Shown: positions 52,863 to 62,959, counted from the first letter of the stretch. The stretch: DNA of 64,000 nt from Spirosoma pollinicola (GCF_002831565.1 NZ_CP025096.1:8242468-8306467), one strand, 5' to 3'. Made by a program: numbers and translations. The notes: generated from the sequence alone by a model not told the origin.

Positions 52863-53315
52863 TTATGCTTTTTTACGGGCCGCTTTCGCCTTTTCGGTGT
52901 TGGCGACAAACTGCTCCCCATTTTTAGAACCTGCCTGTTTTTCAGCAGTGGTTGCTTTTTTCTCGGCGGGGGATAGTTCCTCCCAGGCTTCTTTGGGTAA
53001 ATACCGCGTGGTGCCGCCTGCCCGCTGAGCGGGTTCACCATCAGCGGTCTGCCAGTCCTGCTCGGTCCACTGGGTTAGGTGCTGCTGCTGGCCGGTCCGC
53101 TGATCGCTCAGGTAACCGCCCCCCGCTTTCTCATACTCGTGGGTCAACAGTTGCGCTTTACGGGCGCTCCACTGACCGGGTTTGCCCCCCTTATCACCCG
53201 CTTTGATGTCTTCCCTGATCCTGTGGCGTAATTCAGGTTTGTCGTACGTATCGGGTTGCTTCTTAGACCCAGGGGCTTTCGATTTGTTGATCGAAAAATC
53301 AGTTTTGGTTGCCAT
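52863..53315 (-). CDS. DUF5872-domain protein
   Basis: About 150 residues from the second ATG (MATKTDF). The domain opens YDKPELRHRIREDIKAGDKG, then KPGQWSARKAQLLTHEYEKA and LTQWTEQDWQTADGEPAQRA, a pattern I associate with DUF5872. The C-terminus is Ala/Lys-rich (TAEKQAGSKNGEQF). Highly charged and probably cytoplasmic, possibly nucleic-acid-binding (inference). It lies 130 bp upstream of the cryptochrome gene on the same strand. Confidence 0.75.
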   Translation of the reverse strand: MATKTDFSINKSKAPGSKKQPDTYDKPELRHRIREDIKAGDKGGKPGQWSARKAQLLTHEYEKAGGGYLSDQRTGQQQHLTQWTEQDWQTADGEPAQRAGGTTRYLPKEAWEELSPAEKKATTAEKQAGSKNGEQFVANTEKAKAARKKA

Positions 53316-53676
53316 AGATACGACCATTTTAGCGCTGGCATCCTAACGTTTTGTTTGGTTAAAGGTTCTCGCCGGCCATGGAAGCAATATTAATAAATAA
53401 TGTATGGCGCTGAGTGCCGCGACCGCTGGCGATCGTTGAACGATCAGGTCAATTAATCAGGCCAAAACGAAGCTTCACGGCCAACAAAGACCTTACCTGA
53501 TTCGTCGCTATGTTCGGGTCACCGTACGTTAAACCTATAAAAAATTAATACTACAACTAGACAATTAGTTGCTCGTGATAACGCTTAATTCGTTTAACAG
53601 AAGGCTTCTTTACTCCTCTATTGATAAACGGTTGTTACCTGGACATCGAGTCTAGGGTAAAGCTTTAGCGACAGGG
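53316..53676. other. 361 bp gap between DUF5872 and the unknown paralogue
   Basis: It probably includes both divergent promoters. No repeat or RNA recognised. A GATCGTTGAACGATC palindrome lies near 53431-53445. Confidence 0.35.
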
Positions 53677-54015
53677 ATGAAGCATAGGATAACAATCTAC
53701 CTGGTTATACTGAACAACGGCGAAGAACAGCGGGTTGTCTGGCTTACCATCTTATCGATTGCTTCAGCTATGCAAAATCAAATCGCTTCTTACCTACCTA
53801 CGCCAAGCCCGGTTATCTTAATTGTCTACCGGAAAGATTCCTATCAATATTGCGCCGTATTTGTCGATCAAACTCGCCAACAAGCTGAAGAGTTGTTTAA
53901 AGAAAAGTATCCGCTTGACTCAGCCGAAAGCTATGAGGTAAAAGAATTCCGGGATGTCGAAAGTTATTCGGTCACAGAAGATGGCAATCTCCTGGTGAAT
54001 GGCAGCTACAAGTAA
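53677..54015 (+). CDS. unknown small protein, intact member of a two-copy family
   Basis: A 112-residue protein. The core SYLPTPSPVILIVYRKDS, VDQTRQQAEELFKEKYPL and SYSVTEDGNLLVNGSYK recurs, frameshifted, at 35388-35702. It has mixed alpha/beta character, no signal peptide and no known domain. The C-terminal VTEDGNLLVNGSY is the best conserved part between the copies. Confidence 0.65.
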   Translation: MKHRITIYLVILNNGEEQRVVWLTILSIASAMQNQIASYLPTPSPVILIVYRKDSYQYCAVFVDQTRQQAEELFKEKYPLDSAESYEVKEFRDVESYSVTEDGNLLVNGSYK

Positions 54016-54422
54016 AAAAGCTCATTCTGTAGAGGCTTTAGGCTTGTTAAGTCCAAAGCCTCTACCGGGCGCTTCTGAATATTTACCCTTTCCAGGTCAT
54101 CCTGTCAGTCTGAACGGATCCATATTTTCCTTTGGTAACAAAGCCATGACGTCCGTCGTGCACTTGATTTATCTGTACATTTTACCCTATTCAACACATA
54201 GTCTGAAATTAATTAGCACTTTTTTCCTTAAAAAATACAATTGAAAAATTTGATGATATTGTTCATGAAAACGCTTGCCCAACTGAACGCTTGTTATGAC
54301 CTGTAGGGATAGTATAATGCTCAGCTCCGATGCCTGAAAACGTTCAGAAAATGGTCCAATTAAATAAAAAATAAGTTATCAATAGCTGCAGCTATCCTTA
54401 TTTTCTCCACCATCAGAATAGA
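54016..54422. other. 407 bp gap
   Basis: An open frame (53999-54244) overlaps the end of the previous gene and shows no family signal; I do not accept it. The last part is AT-rich and may hold the 3' end of the Hpt transcript. Confidence 0.35.
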
Positions 54423-54902
54423 TCACCACTCCTGGGTTGTTTGTAAGACCAGTTGCATAAGCGCTAATTCAGCCTTTAGCATACGAACGTATTGTCGAAT
54501 CAAACCGGAAACATCGCCGTCGGGTTGTGGTGCCGCCAGCTGCTGCTCCACAGCCCGGCCCAGCTGAACTACCTCAAGTAAGCCAAATACCTCAAAGGAC
54601 GCTTTTTGCGAATGGATGATGCGACGAAGGGCGCCCAGGTCATTTTCGGTCAAAGCCTGCTCCAGGGCCAACATCTCGCCCGGTGTCTGAGCGAGCACTA
54701 ACGCCAGTAACTCAAGGGCTAACGCCTGCTCATGGTCCACCGCTTGTAAGAATACCGCCCATTGAAAACATGGGCCTGGCTCGACCGAATCAATTACCCC
54801 CAAACCGCCCGGTGCTGACAAGGTGGCGTACTCGGCTGTACCCATTGGGCTGTTTGGGGGTTGTGTCGGCGGAAGATGTTTAGGGCAATTGGTGACGTTC
54901 AT
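54423..54902 (-). CDS. Hpt (histidine phosphotransfer) domain protein
   Basis: A 159-residue protein. The Hpt four-helix core spans about 60-155, with the phospho-acceptor in LRRIIHSQKASFEVFGLLEV, where H and K lie as in the HxxK..F..G pattern of Hpt proteins. The N-terminal 50 residues are Pro/Gly-rich and unassigned. It is encoded 32 bp downstream of the hybrid kinase on the same strand, so it is very probably the transfer partner of that kinase. Confidence 0.87.
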   Translation of the reverse strand: MNVTNCPKHLPPTQPPNSPMGTAEYATLSAPGGLGVIDSVEPGPCFQWAVFLQAVDHEQALALELLALVLAQTPGEMLALEQALTENDLGALRRIIHSQKASFEVFGLLEVVQLGRAVEQQLAAPQPDGDVSGLIRQYVRMLKAELALMQLVLQTTQEW

Positions 54903-54934
54903 TAGACTACGTAGTTTTAATAGTAAGCTTAGAG

Positions 54935-57900
54935 TCAGGATGCGCTCACGCGCTCCCCAGCAGCTAGCAGCGATCGATTACGGGATAGACTTACCTGTTG
55001 GAAGGATTGCTTCAACAGTTCCAATTTTGGGGGTTTACTCACGTATTCATTCATACCCGCTTCCAGACAAAGGCCCCGGTCTTCCTGCATCGCATTCGCC
55101 GTCAGGGCGATGATCCAGGGCTGAGCGATGGGTAGCCGACGGATCTGGCGGGTGGCTTCCAGCCCATCCATCTCCGGCATTTGCACATCCATCAAAATTA
55201 AATCAAAGCCACTCCCTACACAGGTAAGCGCTTCCTGACCGTTGTGGGCCACCACGGGTTCATACCCCAACTTAGTAAGCACCCGTTCCAGAAGCTTGAT
55301 ATTGATTACGTTATCTTCAGCGATCAGGATACGTAAGGGGTATTGCCGGGCGAAGTCCACGCTGTAGGTCGATTCCGGGCGAGCGGCAACCGCCGGCAGG
55401 GGCGTTCGGTGCGATTTTAGCGCCTGTTCAACTACCTGGGCGAGTTGCTGTTGACGAACGGGCTTGGTTAAGATGGCCGTAAATAAATCAATATACAGTT
55501 TTCGGCTTTCATCCCCCATCGAACTCAGCAGGATAATGGGCAAATCCGGCTGAATCGCTTTTAGCGCTCTGGCCAGTTCAATGCCATCCATGTGGGGCAT
55601 CTGTCGATCGGTGATCACCAAATCAAGGCGGGTGCCCTGAGCCAAAATCGCCAGGGCCTCCTGACCCGAGCTGGCAACTAGAGGCAGCAAAGACCAGTGT
55701 TCAAGCTGTGCTTTCAGAATTAGCCGGTTGGTGGCATTGTCATCCACCAACAGGACTAGTTTCCCTTCGGCGACACTCCCGTGTTCGTAGACATACTGCC
55801 GGGTTGCCTGCTGGCTAACCTGACTCAGGAGGGTAAACTGGAACCGCGTTCCTTGCCCCACCTCACTCATGACCTCAATGTGGCCACCCATCAACTCAAT
55901 CAGACGCTTACTGATGACCAGGCCCAGACCCGTACCCCCATATTGACGGGTATGGGAGGAGTCCACCTGGGAGAATGCCTTAAACAGGCGATCGAGTTTG
56001 TCCCCCGCAATACCGATACCTGTATCACGCACCTCAAACCCTAACTCGATGCCCTGACCGGGCCGGTGAGCCACTAGGCGGACACTCACCACAATTTCGC
56101 CCCGCTCGGTAAATTTAATGGCGTTTCCTACCAGGTTGACCAGGATCTGACGTAACCGAAGGCCGTCCGTTATAACTTGAGTGGGTACCTGATGATCGAT
56201 CTGATAAATCAGGTCCAGTCCGATCTGGGCGGCTTTGCGGGCAAACAGATCCAACACGTCTTCGATGCAATCCCGCAGGTTAATCGCCTGCTCTTCAAAC
56301 TCCAGATGGCCGGATTCAATCTTGGAAAAATCAAGAATGTCATTAATAATCCCTAATAACCCTTCGCCACAACTGCGAATGGTTTCGGTGTACTCCCGCT
56401 GTTCATCCGATAAGGGGGTATCCTCTAACAGGGACGTCATGCCGATCACCCCGTTCATGGGCGTACGAATCTCATGACTCATGGTCGCCAGAAAGATACT
56501 TTTGGCAGTATTGGCTTTTTCCGCTTCCAGTCGAGCCAGTTGTTCCTGCTCCGATTGCTGGGCCAGTTCCCGGTACTGTCCTTCGAGGGTCTGGTGGAGC
56601 CGCTGTAACTGCGTGGACTGCTCCTGGAGTTCGTGCTGTTGCTGGGTTACCTCCCGGGTCCGCTCCTGCACCTGCTGTTGCAGGGTGAGTTTCTGAAGCT
56701 TAATGTGCCTGACCCGCAGGCGATAAACCGAATAGAGACTACTCAAAAAGAACAGGACTGCCAGGATTTCAAACCAGTCCGTTTGCCAAAAAGGGGGGAT
56801 GATGTGCAGGTTAACAAAGGTGCCGCTTTGATTCCAGACCCCATCATTGTTGCTCCCTTTGACCCGGAATACGTAGTCCCCCGGATCCAGATTCGTATAA
56901 CTTGCCGTTCGCCGGGTACCCGTCTGAATCCAGTTGGTATCAAAGCCATCCAGTTTATAGGCGTACTGGTTGGCATTGGACAGGGTATAATTCAAGGCCG
57001 CAAAACCAAACGTAAGAACCGATTGCTGGTAGGACAGGGTAATGTCCCGGGTTTCGCTAATCGTTTTGCTCAGGGGTGATTGGGCATCCTGCACCTGAAC
57101 CGATCGGTTGAAGAGCTGGAAATCCGTAATATATACCGGAGGGATAACCGGGTTGTTTCGCAGGCTGTCCGGGTAAAAACTATTGAGCCCACTCAGACCC
57201 CCAAAAAAGAGTTGGCCGTCCGGACTTTTATAGCAGGCCATCCGGTTAAACGAGCTGCCCTGTAGGCCATCACTCAGATCAAAATTGCGAAAGATGGCCC
57301 TTTGGGGATTGAAAGCACTCAATCCCTTATTGGTACTAAGCCACAGCGTTCCATGCGTATCTTCCAGAATACCCTGAATCACCTCGTTGGGCAGCCCATC
57401 CGACTGCCGGTAAGCCCTGAACGTTTGGTTTTTGGCATCAAACCGGTTTAAGCCACTGTTGGTCCCAATCCAGAGTTGCCCGGCGGCGCTTTCGAAAAGG
57501 ATCGTTACCAGATTGTTACTCAGGCTTCCCGGACTCTGGTCGGCGTGGACGTAGTGGGTAAAACGGCCCTGATCAGGATGAAATACGTTGATGCCCCCGC
57601 CTTCGGTGCCCATCCAGATATTGCCCGCTCTGTCTTCCCAAAGGGTGGTAATCGTCGGATAATTGAGGGCGCTCTCCCGGGCCGGATTCGCCCGGTAGTG
57701 GGTTAGGGCTCCGGTACGGTCATCATAGCGAATAAGGCCATCTTCGAACGTACCCAGCCAGAAGACGCCATTGCGGGCCTCCAGAATGACACTAATACTG
57801 AGTGGCCGTAAGTTCCCTTTCTGCGCAAAGCTCCCGCTGGCCCGATCAAATACGGTTAGCCCGCCCTTATAATTACCCGTCCAGATACGCTGCCGGGCAT

Positions 57901-59227
57901 CCTGGTGAATGGCCAGTACGTAGTTACTGCCGATACTTCGGGGCAAGCCTTCTGCATGCAGGAAGGCCGTGAAGGCCGTCTTGCCTTTTTTGAGCACGTT
58001 GATTCCTCCCCCATCGGTACCCACCCATAAATCGCCCCGCTGATCCTGGTGAATTGAGAGGATATTGTTGTTGGTTAGCTTGTTGATATTGGTCCGGGTC
58101 CGTTGATAAAGCTTGAACTTTGGGGGTGCCGCATCCAGCTTGTTGACCCCTCCAGAATAGGTGCCGATCCACATCGTGCCCGTTCGATCCCGGTATATCG
58201 CGTAAATTGAGCCATTGTTAAGGCCGTGGCTATCGGCTTCATTATACGTATAATACGAAAAGGACCCATCCGGGTGCCGGATGTTAATGCCGCCATTGCG
58301 GGTACCGATCCAGAGGTTCTTGTGCTGGTCTTCGGCCAGGGTAACGATATCCGAATGGGTGATCGAGGGTTTGGGCCCCGTTGACGGCTGATACCGGGTA
58401 AACGTACTCGACTCCGGCATCAATTGATTCAAACCACCCCCTTCGGTCCCCACCCAAAGTTGCCCCCCGGCATCTTCGAAACAGGTATTTACCTGGTTGT
58501 GACTTAACGAGTGGGGATCGGCCGGATGATGGAGGTAATGCCGGAAGGTATTGGTTTGGGGGAGTAGTCGATTCAACCCACCCCCCCGGGTGCCAACCCA
58601 AATAGCGCCACTGCGCGCGATGCAAATTGAACTCACCAGATCCTGGCTTAGACTATGGGGATTTTGGGGTTGATGGCGAAAGTGGGTAAACGTCTTTTTT
58701 TGGGGATCAAACCGATCCAGGCCACCCCCTTCAGTCCCCACCCAAAGTTGCCCCTGGCCATCCTGGGCAATGGCCATCACCTTATTGTGAGCCAGGCTGG
58801 TGGCCAGGCTTGGGATATGCCGATAATTGGTAAAGGTTTCCGTGCTGGCATCGAACAAACTAAGCCCCCCCCCATCCGTACCCACCCAAAGTCGTCCCTG
58901 CCGGTCCTCAAACAGGGCATGAATATAACTATGGCTCAGGCTGGCGGGTTTCCGAGGATTATTTCGATACAACGTATAGGAATAGCCATCAAATTTATTA
59001 AGCCCGTCCTGGGTACCAAACCACATAAAGCCTTTGTGGTCCTGCAAAATGCAGGTCACGTTGTTTTGAGAAAGGCCCTGGTTGGTGGTCAAATACGTGA
59101 AGCGAACATTCTGGTGCTGCGCCTGAGCCGTCAGGCCAATGACTACCCCGGCCAGCCCAAAAAGCAGAAAACGCGCGGGCAACACCTTCGCTGACCGCCG
59201 GCCTACGGAATCTAAATAAAGACGCAT
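54935..59227 (-). CDS. hybrid sensor histidine kinase with periplasmic propeller and two receivers
   Basis: A 1430-residue protein. Signal peptide to about residue 36 (LAGVVIGLTAQAQ). A periplasmic two-component-regulator propeller (about 40-720) contains repeated motifs such as GLWVGTEGGGLDRF, followed by a Y_Y_Y domain (about 750-825). One membrane helix is at about 830-850. Then come a coiled coil, HisKA with H918 in MSHEIRTPMNG, HATPase (N-box LVNLVGNAIKFT, about 985-1150), REC1 (DLVITDRQMPHMDG, about 1155-1275) and REC2 (DLILMDVQMPEMDG, about 1297-1415). Unlike SusR/HTCS proteins there is no C-terminal AraC domain; output must pass to the neighbouring Hpt and an unlinked regulator. The ligand is probably a glycan (inference). 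Confidence 0.93.
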   Translation of the reverse strand: MRLYLDSVGRRSAKVLPARFLLFGLAGVVIGLTAQAQHQNVRFTYLTTNQGLSQNNVTCILQDHKGFMWFGTQDGLNKFDGYSYTLYRNNPRKPASLSHSYIHALFEDRQGRLWVGTDGGGLSLFDASTETFTNYRHIPSLATSLAHNKVMAIAQDGQGQLWVGTEGGGLDRFDPQKKTFTHFRHQPQNPHSLSQDLVSSICIARSGAIWVGTRGGGLNRLLPQTNTFRHYLHHPADPHSLSHNQVNTCFEDAGGQLWVGTEGGGLNQLMPESSTFTRYQPSTGPKPSITHSDIVTLAEDQHKNLWIGTRNGGINIRHPDGSFSYYTYNEADSHGLNNGSIYAIYRDRTGTMWIGTYSGGVNKLDAAPPKFKLYQRTRTNINKLTNNNILSIHQDQRGDLWVGTDGGGINVLKKGKTAFTAFLHAEGLPRSIGSNYVLAIHQDARQRIWTGNYKGGLTVFDRASGSFAQKGNLRPLSISVILEARNGVFWLGTFEDGLIRYDDRTGALTHYRANPARESALNYPTITTLWEDRAGNIWMGTEGGGINVFHPDQGRFTHYVHADQSPGSLSNNLVTILFESAAGQLWIGTNSGLNRFDAKNQTFRAYRQSDGLPNEVIQGILEDTHGTLWLSTNKGLSAFNPQRAIFRNFDLSDGLQGSSFNRMACYKSPDGQLFFGGLSGLNSFYPDSLRNNPVIPPVYITDFQLFNRSVQVQDAQSPLSKTISETRDITLSYQQSVLTFGFAALNYTLSNANQYAYKLDGFDTNWIQTGTRRTASYTNLDPGDYVFRVKGSNNDGVWNQSGTFVNLHIIPPFWQTDWFEILAVLFFLSSLYSVYRLRVRHIKLQKLTLQQQVQERTREVTQQQHELQEQSTQLQRLHQTLEGQYRELAQQSEQEQLARLEAEKANTAKSIFLATMSHEIRTPMNGVIGMTSLLEDTPLSDEQREYTETIRSCGEGLLGIINDILDFSKIESGHLEFEEQAINLRDCIEDVLDLFARKAAQIGLDLIYQIDHQVPTQVITDGLRLRQILVNLVGNAIKFTERGEIVVSVRLVAHRPGQGIELGFEVRDTGIGIAGDKLDRLFKAFSQVDSSHTRQYGGTGLGLVISKRLIELMGGHIEVMSEVGQGTRFQFTLLSQVSQQATRQYVYEHGSVAEGKLVLLVDDNATNRLILKAQLEHWSLLPLVASSGQEALAILAQGTRLDLVITDRQMPHMDGIELARALKAIQPDLPIILLSSMGDESRKLYIDLFTAILTKPVRQQQLAQVVEQALKSHRTPLPAVAARPESTYSVDFARQYPLRILIAEDNVINIKLLERVLTKLGYEPVVAHNGQEALTCVGSGFDLILMDVQMPEMDGLEATRQIRRLPIAQPWIIALTANAMQEDRGLCLEAGMNEYVSKPPKLELLKQSFQQVSLSRNRSLLAAGERVSAS

Positions 59228-59386
59228 TCTATAGTAGTGAAACGCATTATATATATCTATTTTTCAAACGGTAGCGTATTGGCCAGTAACCAACGGGGTC
59301 GTTTCTTTTTTGAGCCCTTATCCATAAACCTGCGGTGGGTTGGCCAGTGGCAGGTCCACTGAATGAAACTGGCCCCCATTGCATGT

Positions 59387-60571
59387 TTAGGGAATAACCG
59401 AGTCGGCCAGCCGATAATCCGTTGGCGTTATTGCCTTGACATCCGTAGCGTATCGTTGATAAATAGCCTGTAACTGACGCGCACTGGCAGTCCAGGAAAA
59501 TTGGTTGATTTGCTGTTTACCCCGTTGAATCAGCGTTTGTCGCAGGACCGTATCCTGCACCAGCTGCTGCATCGCCCCCGCCAGCTCAGCCGGCCGATGG
59601 GGACTAATCAGCAAGGCTGCCTGGCCGGCTACTTCGGGCATGGCCGTTAAGGTACTGGTAATAACCGGCGTCCCGCAGGCCATCGCCTCCAGAATGGGTA
59701 ACCCGAATCCTTCATTGAGGGAAGGGAACAGAAAGACGGTCGCGGCCGCATACACGGCGGGCAGGTCTTCGGCCCGTATATAGCCAACAAACTGGCAGCG
59801 CCGGCTTAGCTGAAGGCATTCCTCGGCGGTGAACCAGGTTGACAGGGCGGCCGGCCACTGGCCGCTACAGACCAGTCGGGTCGTTTCATCGATTGTCCCG
59901 TACAGCAGAAAAGCCCGTAACACATTCTTAACATTCTTTCTCGGATCGGCACTTCCCAGAAACAGGAAATAGCGGGCAGGCAATTGATAGCGGGTTTGAG
60001 CCCGGCAACGCTGGGCCAGGGAGAGAGGTGTCGAAAACCGGGGGCTTACGCCATTATGAAGCACCTCCATGGCGAGTTGAGGCTGATTCAGGTCGGATCG
60101 AATCTGTTGACGGGAGAAGCTGGACACCGTCAAAATTGTCTGGCAGCGGGCGATCAACCGCCGAACCAACAGGGCGCGGTACTGATTGCCGAACCGCTGG
60201 TAAGCCGTCGCGGTGGAGCCCGCCGCGGGGGGCGTCAGAAACATCGTATCGTGTAGGGTCAATATCAGCGGAACGTTCCCCAACAGGGGACCGGTATTGG
60301 CCGTACAATGCAGTACATCTAGCTTATACCGGCGGATGGCCAGCGGAAGAGCCACCTGCTCCCAGTGAATATAATTGAAGGCCGTCACCCGCACCAGGGT
60401 AAAATTATCCCGTAGGTTCAGGCAGGCTTCGTCCTGATCGGGCCGAACGAAGATAAAATAGCTATTTTCCTGATCAATTGACTGTAGGGCTCTGATCAAC
60501 TCCAGTGCTACAACATCCATGCCGTGCTTTTGGGGTCTCAGCAGGCGCTGGGCTTCAATACCAATTCTCAT
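59387..60571 (-). CDS. GT4-family glycosyltransferase
   Basis: A 394-residue GT-B enzyme. The N-terminal Rossmann half begins RIGIEAQRLLRPQKHGMD; the C-terminal half has YFLFLGSADPRKNVKNVLRA and the nucleotide-sugar motif LNEGFGLPILEAMACGTPVI, with the EX7E pair. Such retaining glycosyltransferases build capsule, exopolysaccharide or lipopolysaccharide. No other polysaccharide genes are in the window. The gene ends 160 bp before the hybrid kinase start. Confidence 0.9.
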   Translation of the reverse strand: MRIGIEAQRLLRPQKHGMDVVALELIRALQSIDQENSYFIFVRPDQDEACLNLRDNFTLVRVTAFNYIHWEQVALPLAIRRYKLDVLHCTANTGPLLGNVPLILTLHDTMFLTPPAAGSTATAYQRFGNQYRALLVRRLIARCQTILTVSSFSRQQIRSDLNQPQLAMEVLHNGVSPRFSTPLSLAQRCRAQTRYQLPARYFLFLGSADPRKNVKNVLRAFLLYGTIDETTRLVCSGQWPAALSTWFTAEECLQLSRRCQFVGYIRAEDLPAVYAAATVFLFPSLNEGFGLPILEAMACGTPVITSTLTAMPEVAGQAALLISPHRPAELAGAMQQLVQDTVLRQTLIQRGKQQINQFSWTASARQLQAIYQRYATDVKAITPTDYRLADSVIP

Positions 60572-60904
60572 CCAGTAGGTACAGTTTAGTACGGTTTACG
60601 TATTGTTTATAGTCGATCCTGCCAGATTACTTTTGGCCAGTTGGGTAAGCGTTGGCTCCAACCCACTGGCAGAGGCAGTCAGATCAAATTCGAGGTCTGG
60701 ATTTCATAAAATGATCGTACTTATAACTGGCTATGATCTACATAAAGGCTATTATAAGAAATTCATATATGTAATCATATATCATTTTAATTAATATTAT
60801 ACAATAATAGTAAATATTAAGTATATACTATTATTTTTATATAAATAATTATTAAGCAAAATAGGATAACAATAAATTTAAAGGGCTGCACTTCCATCCT
60901 GACA
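60572..60904. other. very AT-rich gap beside an IS remnant
   Basis: About 60740-60890 is strongly AT-rich (runs of TATA and ATTA words) with no gene. It includes the glycosyltransferase promoter at its left edge. Confidence 0.4.
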
Positions 60905-61386
60905 ATTGAGTTCTTGGAAAGACGTCATTTTCTGACTTAATGGACTGTACTTCTGGCACGGTACCTTAGCGAGTGGTATCGCCTGCCAATCACTTTTTAC
61001 CAGCTTCTAAACAATCTTTACTGCTTCGGCAGTCCGATGCATCGATAATAAATGTTGATGTTGAGTCCTTCCCGCCGACAAATCTTGGCCACTGACTGTT
61101 CGTTCTGTAGGCCTTCTAGAACAATGCGCCGGCTGGTCGGTGCCAATCTTTTCTTCAGCAGTATACTGACGTCGGGTTTGTCCCGCGCCGGCGTCCGGCT
61201 GGATGTCTTTAATGAGGGATAGGGCTTATTTACGTTCCGCAGCAGTCGAGGGGTTGGTAGCGGCACGCTTAGGCTGGGATGATTTGGCCGATATAGACAT
61301 AACTAAGGTGATTTAGGTGAAACAATTTTGGAAATTATCTCTAACCATTTTCACCCCTTTTGTCCACTTTTGGCTGACGACATACA
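60905..61386 (-). pseudogene. decayed IS3-family OrfA and terminal repeat (relative of the element at 16230)
   Basis: Read on the minus strand, the terminal repeat TGTATGTCGTCAGCCAAAAG (61386 down to 61361) precedes GGTGAAAATG and an OrfA broken by stops and frameshifts. Recognisable pieces are the TRRQYTAEEK equivalent, IVLEGLQNEQSVAKICRREG and VQSIKSEND. All match the intact element in order. OrfB and the other end are lost. Confidence 0.8.
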
Positions 61387-61409
61387 TCAATAGCACCACG
61401 GACTAACAG

Positions 61410-61512
61410 GACCTGCAGCGGGAGGTTAACAAGATGGCTAGCGTTATGACCCGCTTTGATGCTCAGCTACGAGAGGTGATGGCTGCCATTTTAAAGGGAG
61501 GCGGAGAGATGT
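61410..61512 (+). pseudogene. C-terminal scrap of an unknown coiled-coil gene
   Basis: An open frame QDLQREVNKMASVMTRFDAQ continues to LKGGGEM and ends at TAA (61510-61512). A stop lies just upstream, near the end of the IS remnant, so this may be a gene tail cut by that element. No family identified. Confidence 0.35.
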
Positions 61513-61846
61513 AATTATTTATCAAGGGCTAATAGCCCCCTCTTTGTAGATCAAAGAAAAAGGGTAGCCATAGCCACCCGATTTACTGTACTCACTATAT
61601 GAAACAATAGAATTGGCCTTTGTTGTACATGTTGGTTATTGAAGCTGCTCGACCTTTAACCTTCTCTCAGAAGAAGGCGCAATAAAAATCTTACACCCTC
61701 CCTTATAAACCACTCAATTCAGACTTACGGGCAATATGGCTACTTACGGTTGACACAATTACCTATAATTCTTGCTGGTGCACCGGCTTCTCTAAATGAT
61801 CACTAGCGCCCAGCCGTAGATACGCTTCCCGCTGCGGCTGGGTCTC
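61513..61846. other. 334 bp gap
   Basis: No gene, repeat or RNA recognised. A stretch near 61530-61590 has partial self-complementarity (GGGCTAATAGCCCC) that may be a terminator. Confidence 0.35.
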
Positions 61847-62131
61847 TTAATTCAAGGCCGAGAGCGTGCGTTCGTGTTGCTTTCGGAGTTCGCTTAGCTT
61901 GTCGCTCACCTGTTGCTGACGGATGACCAGCTTTGCCTTGTCCTCCACCAATTGAGCAATTAACTGATTTTGCTTAGTAATGCTGGCCTGCTGCTCCTCC
62001 AGCTGCTGTTTGTACAACTCACCTACTTTATCTTCTCGCTTAGCCCCTAGTTGAACCTCTAAACTGGCCAGAACCATGCACAATAAATAGCCGAGAAGAA
62101 AACCAATCAATCCCCCACAGATCGCTTCCAT
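61847..62131 (-). CDS. small membrane-anchored coiled-coil protein
   Basis: A 94-residue protein. A single N-terminal membrane helix (CGGLIGFLLGYLLCMVLASL) is followed by a continuous coiled coil to the end (QQLEEQQASITKQNQLIAQL and onward). No known family. Its shape resembles small phage- or cell-envelope-associated proteins, but nothing further supports that. Confidence 0.55.
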   Translation of the reverse strand: MEAICGGLIGFLLGYLLCMVLASLEVQLGAKREDKVGELYKQQLEEQQASITKQNQLIAQLVEDKAKLVIRQQQVSDKLSELRKQHERTLSALN

Positions 62132-62259
62132 TAGTCGTTAGAGTAGAGTTTGTGTTACTATAATCACCGTTCGATAAAAAATTAACCAATACTCTATCCT
62201 ATGTCCATTTGAGTTACTTTTCCACTTAACTATCGCCAGTAAAAGTAAACACCGCTTGA

Positions 62260-62631
62260 ATGGATACGCCCCTCTCAGACACTTATATTGACTATGATGA
62301 TGAACTCGACCCCAGTCGGGTACTAACCAGCTGGTGTGAAGCCATCACGGGCTTATTCATGTATTACAACGCCTTACATTCTCATATGACTACTCATTCA
62401 ACGAGTGATGCCTACATTGGTCAGTGTCCCTTTTACCAACTGGTGCAACTAGCTAAAACCATGCATGAAGAGTTAGCCAAACTAGAGCAGGACTTGGGCC
62501 AATTTCCGGGAGACAATCAGTCAACCAGTCAGCAGGCCTTCAAAAGATTGGCGGCTCATACCAATATCTTAAATCAACTCAACCAACAGGCTAGAATCAA
62601 ACTTAGACTAGCCGAAATGCCTGCTTGTTAG
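62260..62631 (+). CDS. small helical hypothetical protein
   Basis: A 123-residue protein, mostly helical, with no signal peptide. Conspicuous segments are an acidic start (SDTYIDYDDELDPSRVL) and a central amphipathic helix (LVQLAKTMHEELAKLEQDLG). No family recognised. It is divergent from the coiled-coil protein gene. Confidence 0.5.
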   Translation: MDTPLSDTYIDYDDELDPSRVLTSWCEAITGLFMYYNALHSHMTTHSTSDAYIGQCPFYQLVQLAKTMHEELAKLEQDLGQFPGDNQSTSQQAFKRLAAHTNILNQLNQQARIKLRLAEMPAC

Positions 62632-62959
62632 CTAGTCTAATCCGGCCCGAGCAAGCTTTACCCCTATTCGGCAACGGAATATATAATTCTATCGGGCTAC
62701 CGACTGTTCAGCCAATGTCAGCCCTAATGAGCCTATGGTCTAGCTAAGTCGGTTCTACTTATAGCTTCATGTGATAATTTTCATACCGTAGAGTCACATC
62801 AAATACGAGAAGGATGATCTGCTCACTAAAATTCGAGTTTTACGGCCTGGCATTGCCACAGATTTATAAAAAAACAGCCGAACCCCACAAGGCACGACTG
62901 TTTAGATGAATGAAATGACACGCTCTTTTTTACCACTTAATGGATACCAACGTGTTATG
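62632..62959. other. 328 bp gap
   Basis: No gene is supported. CAGCCG and CGACTG words around 62876-62900 could form a terminator for the TetR gene on the minus strand, but the stem is imperfect. Confidence 0.35.

Noticed and set aside
53999..54244. An 81-codon frame overlapping the end of the unknown paralogue gene
   Set aside because: It has no conserved segment except the overlap; the corresponding frame after the other copy diverges at once.
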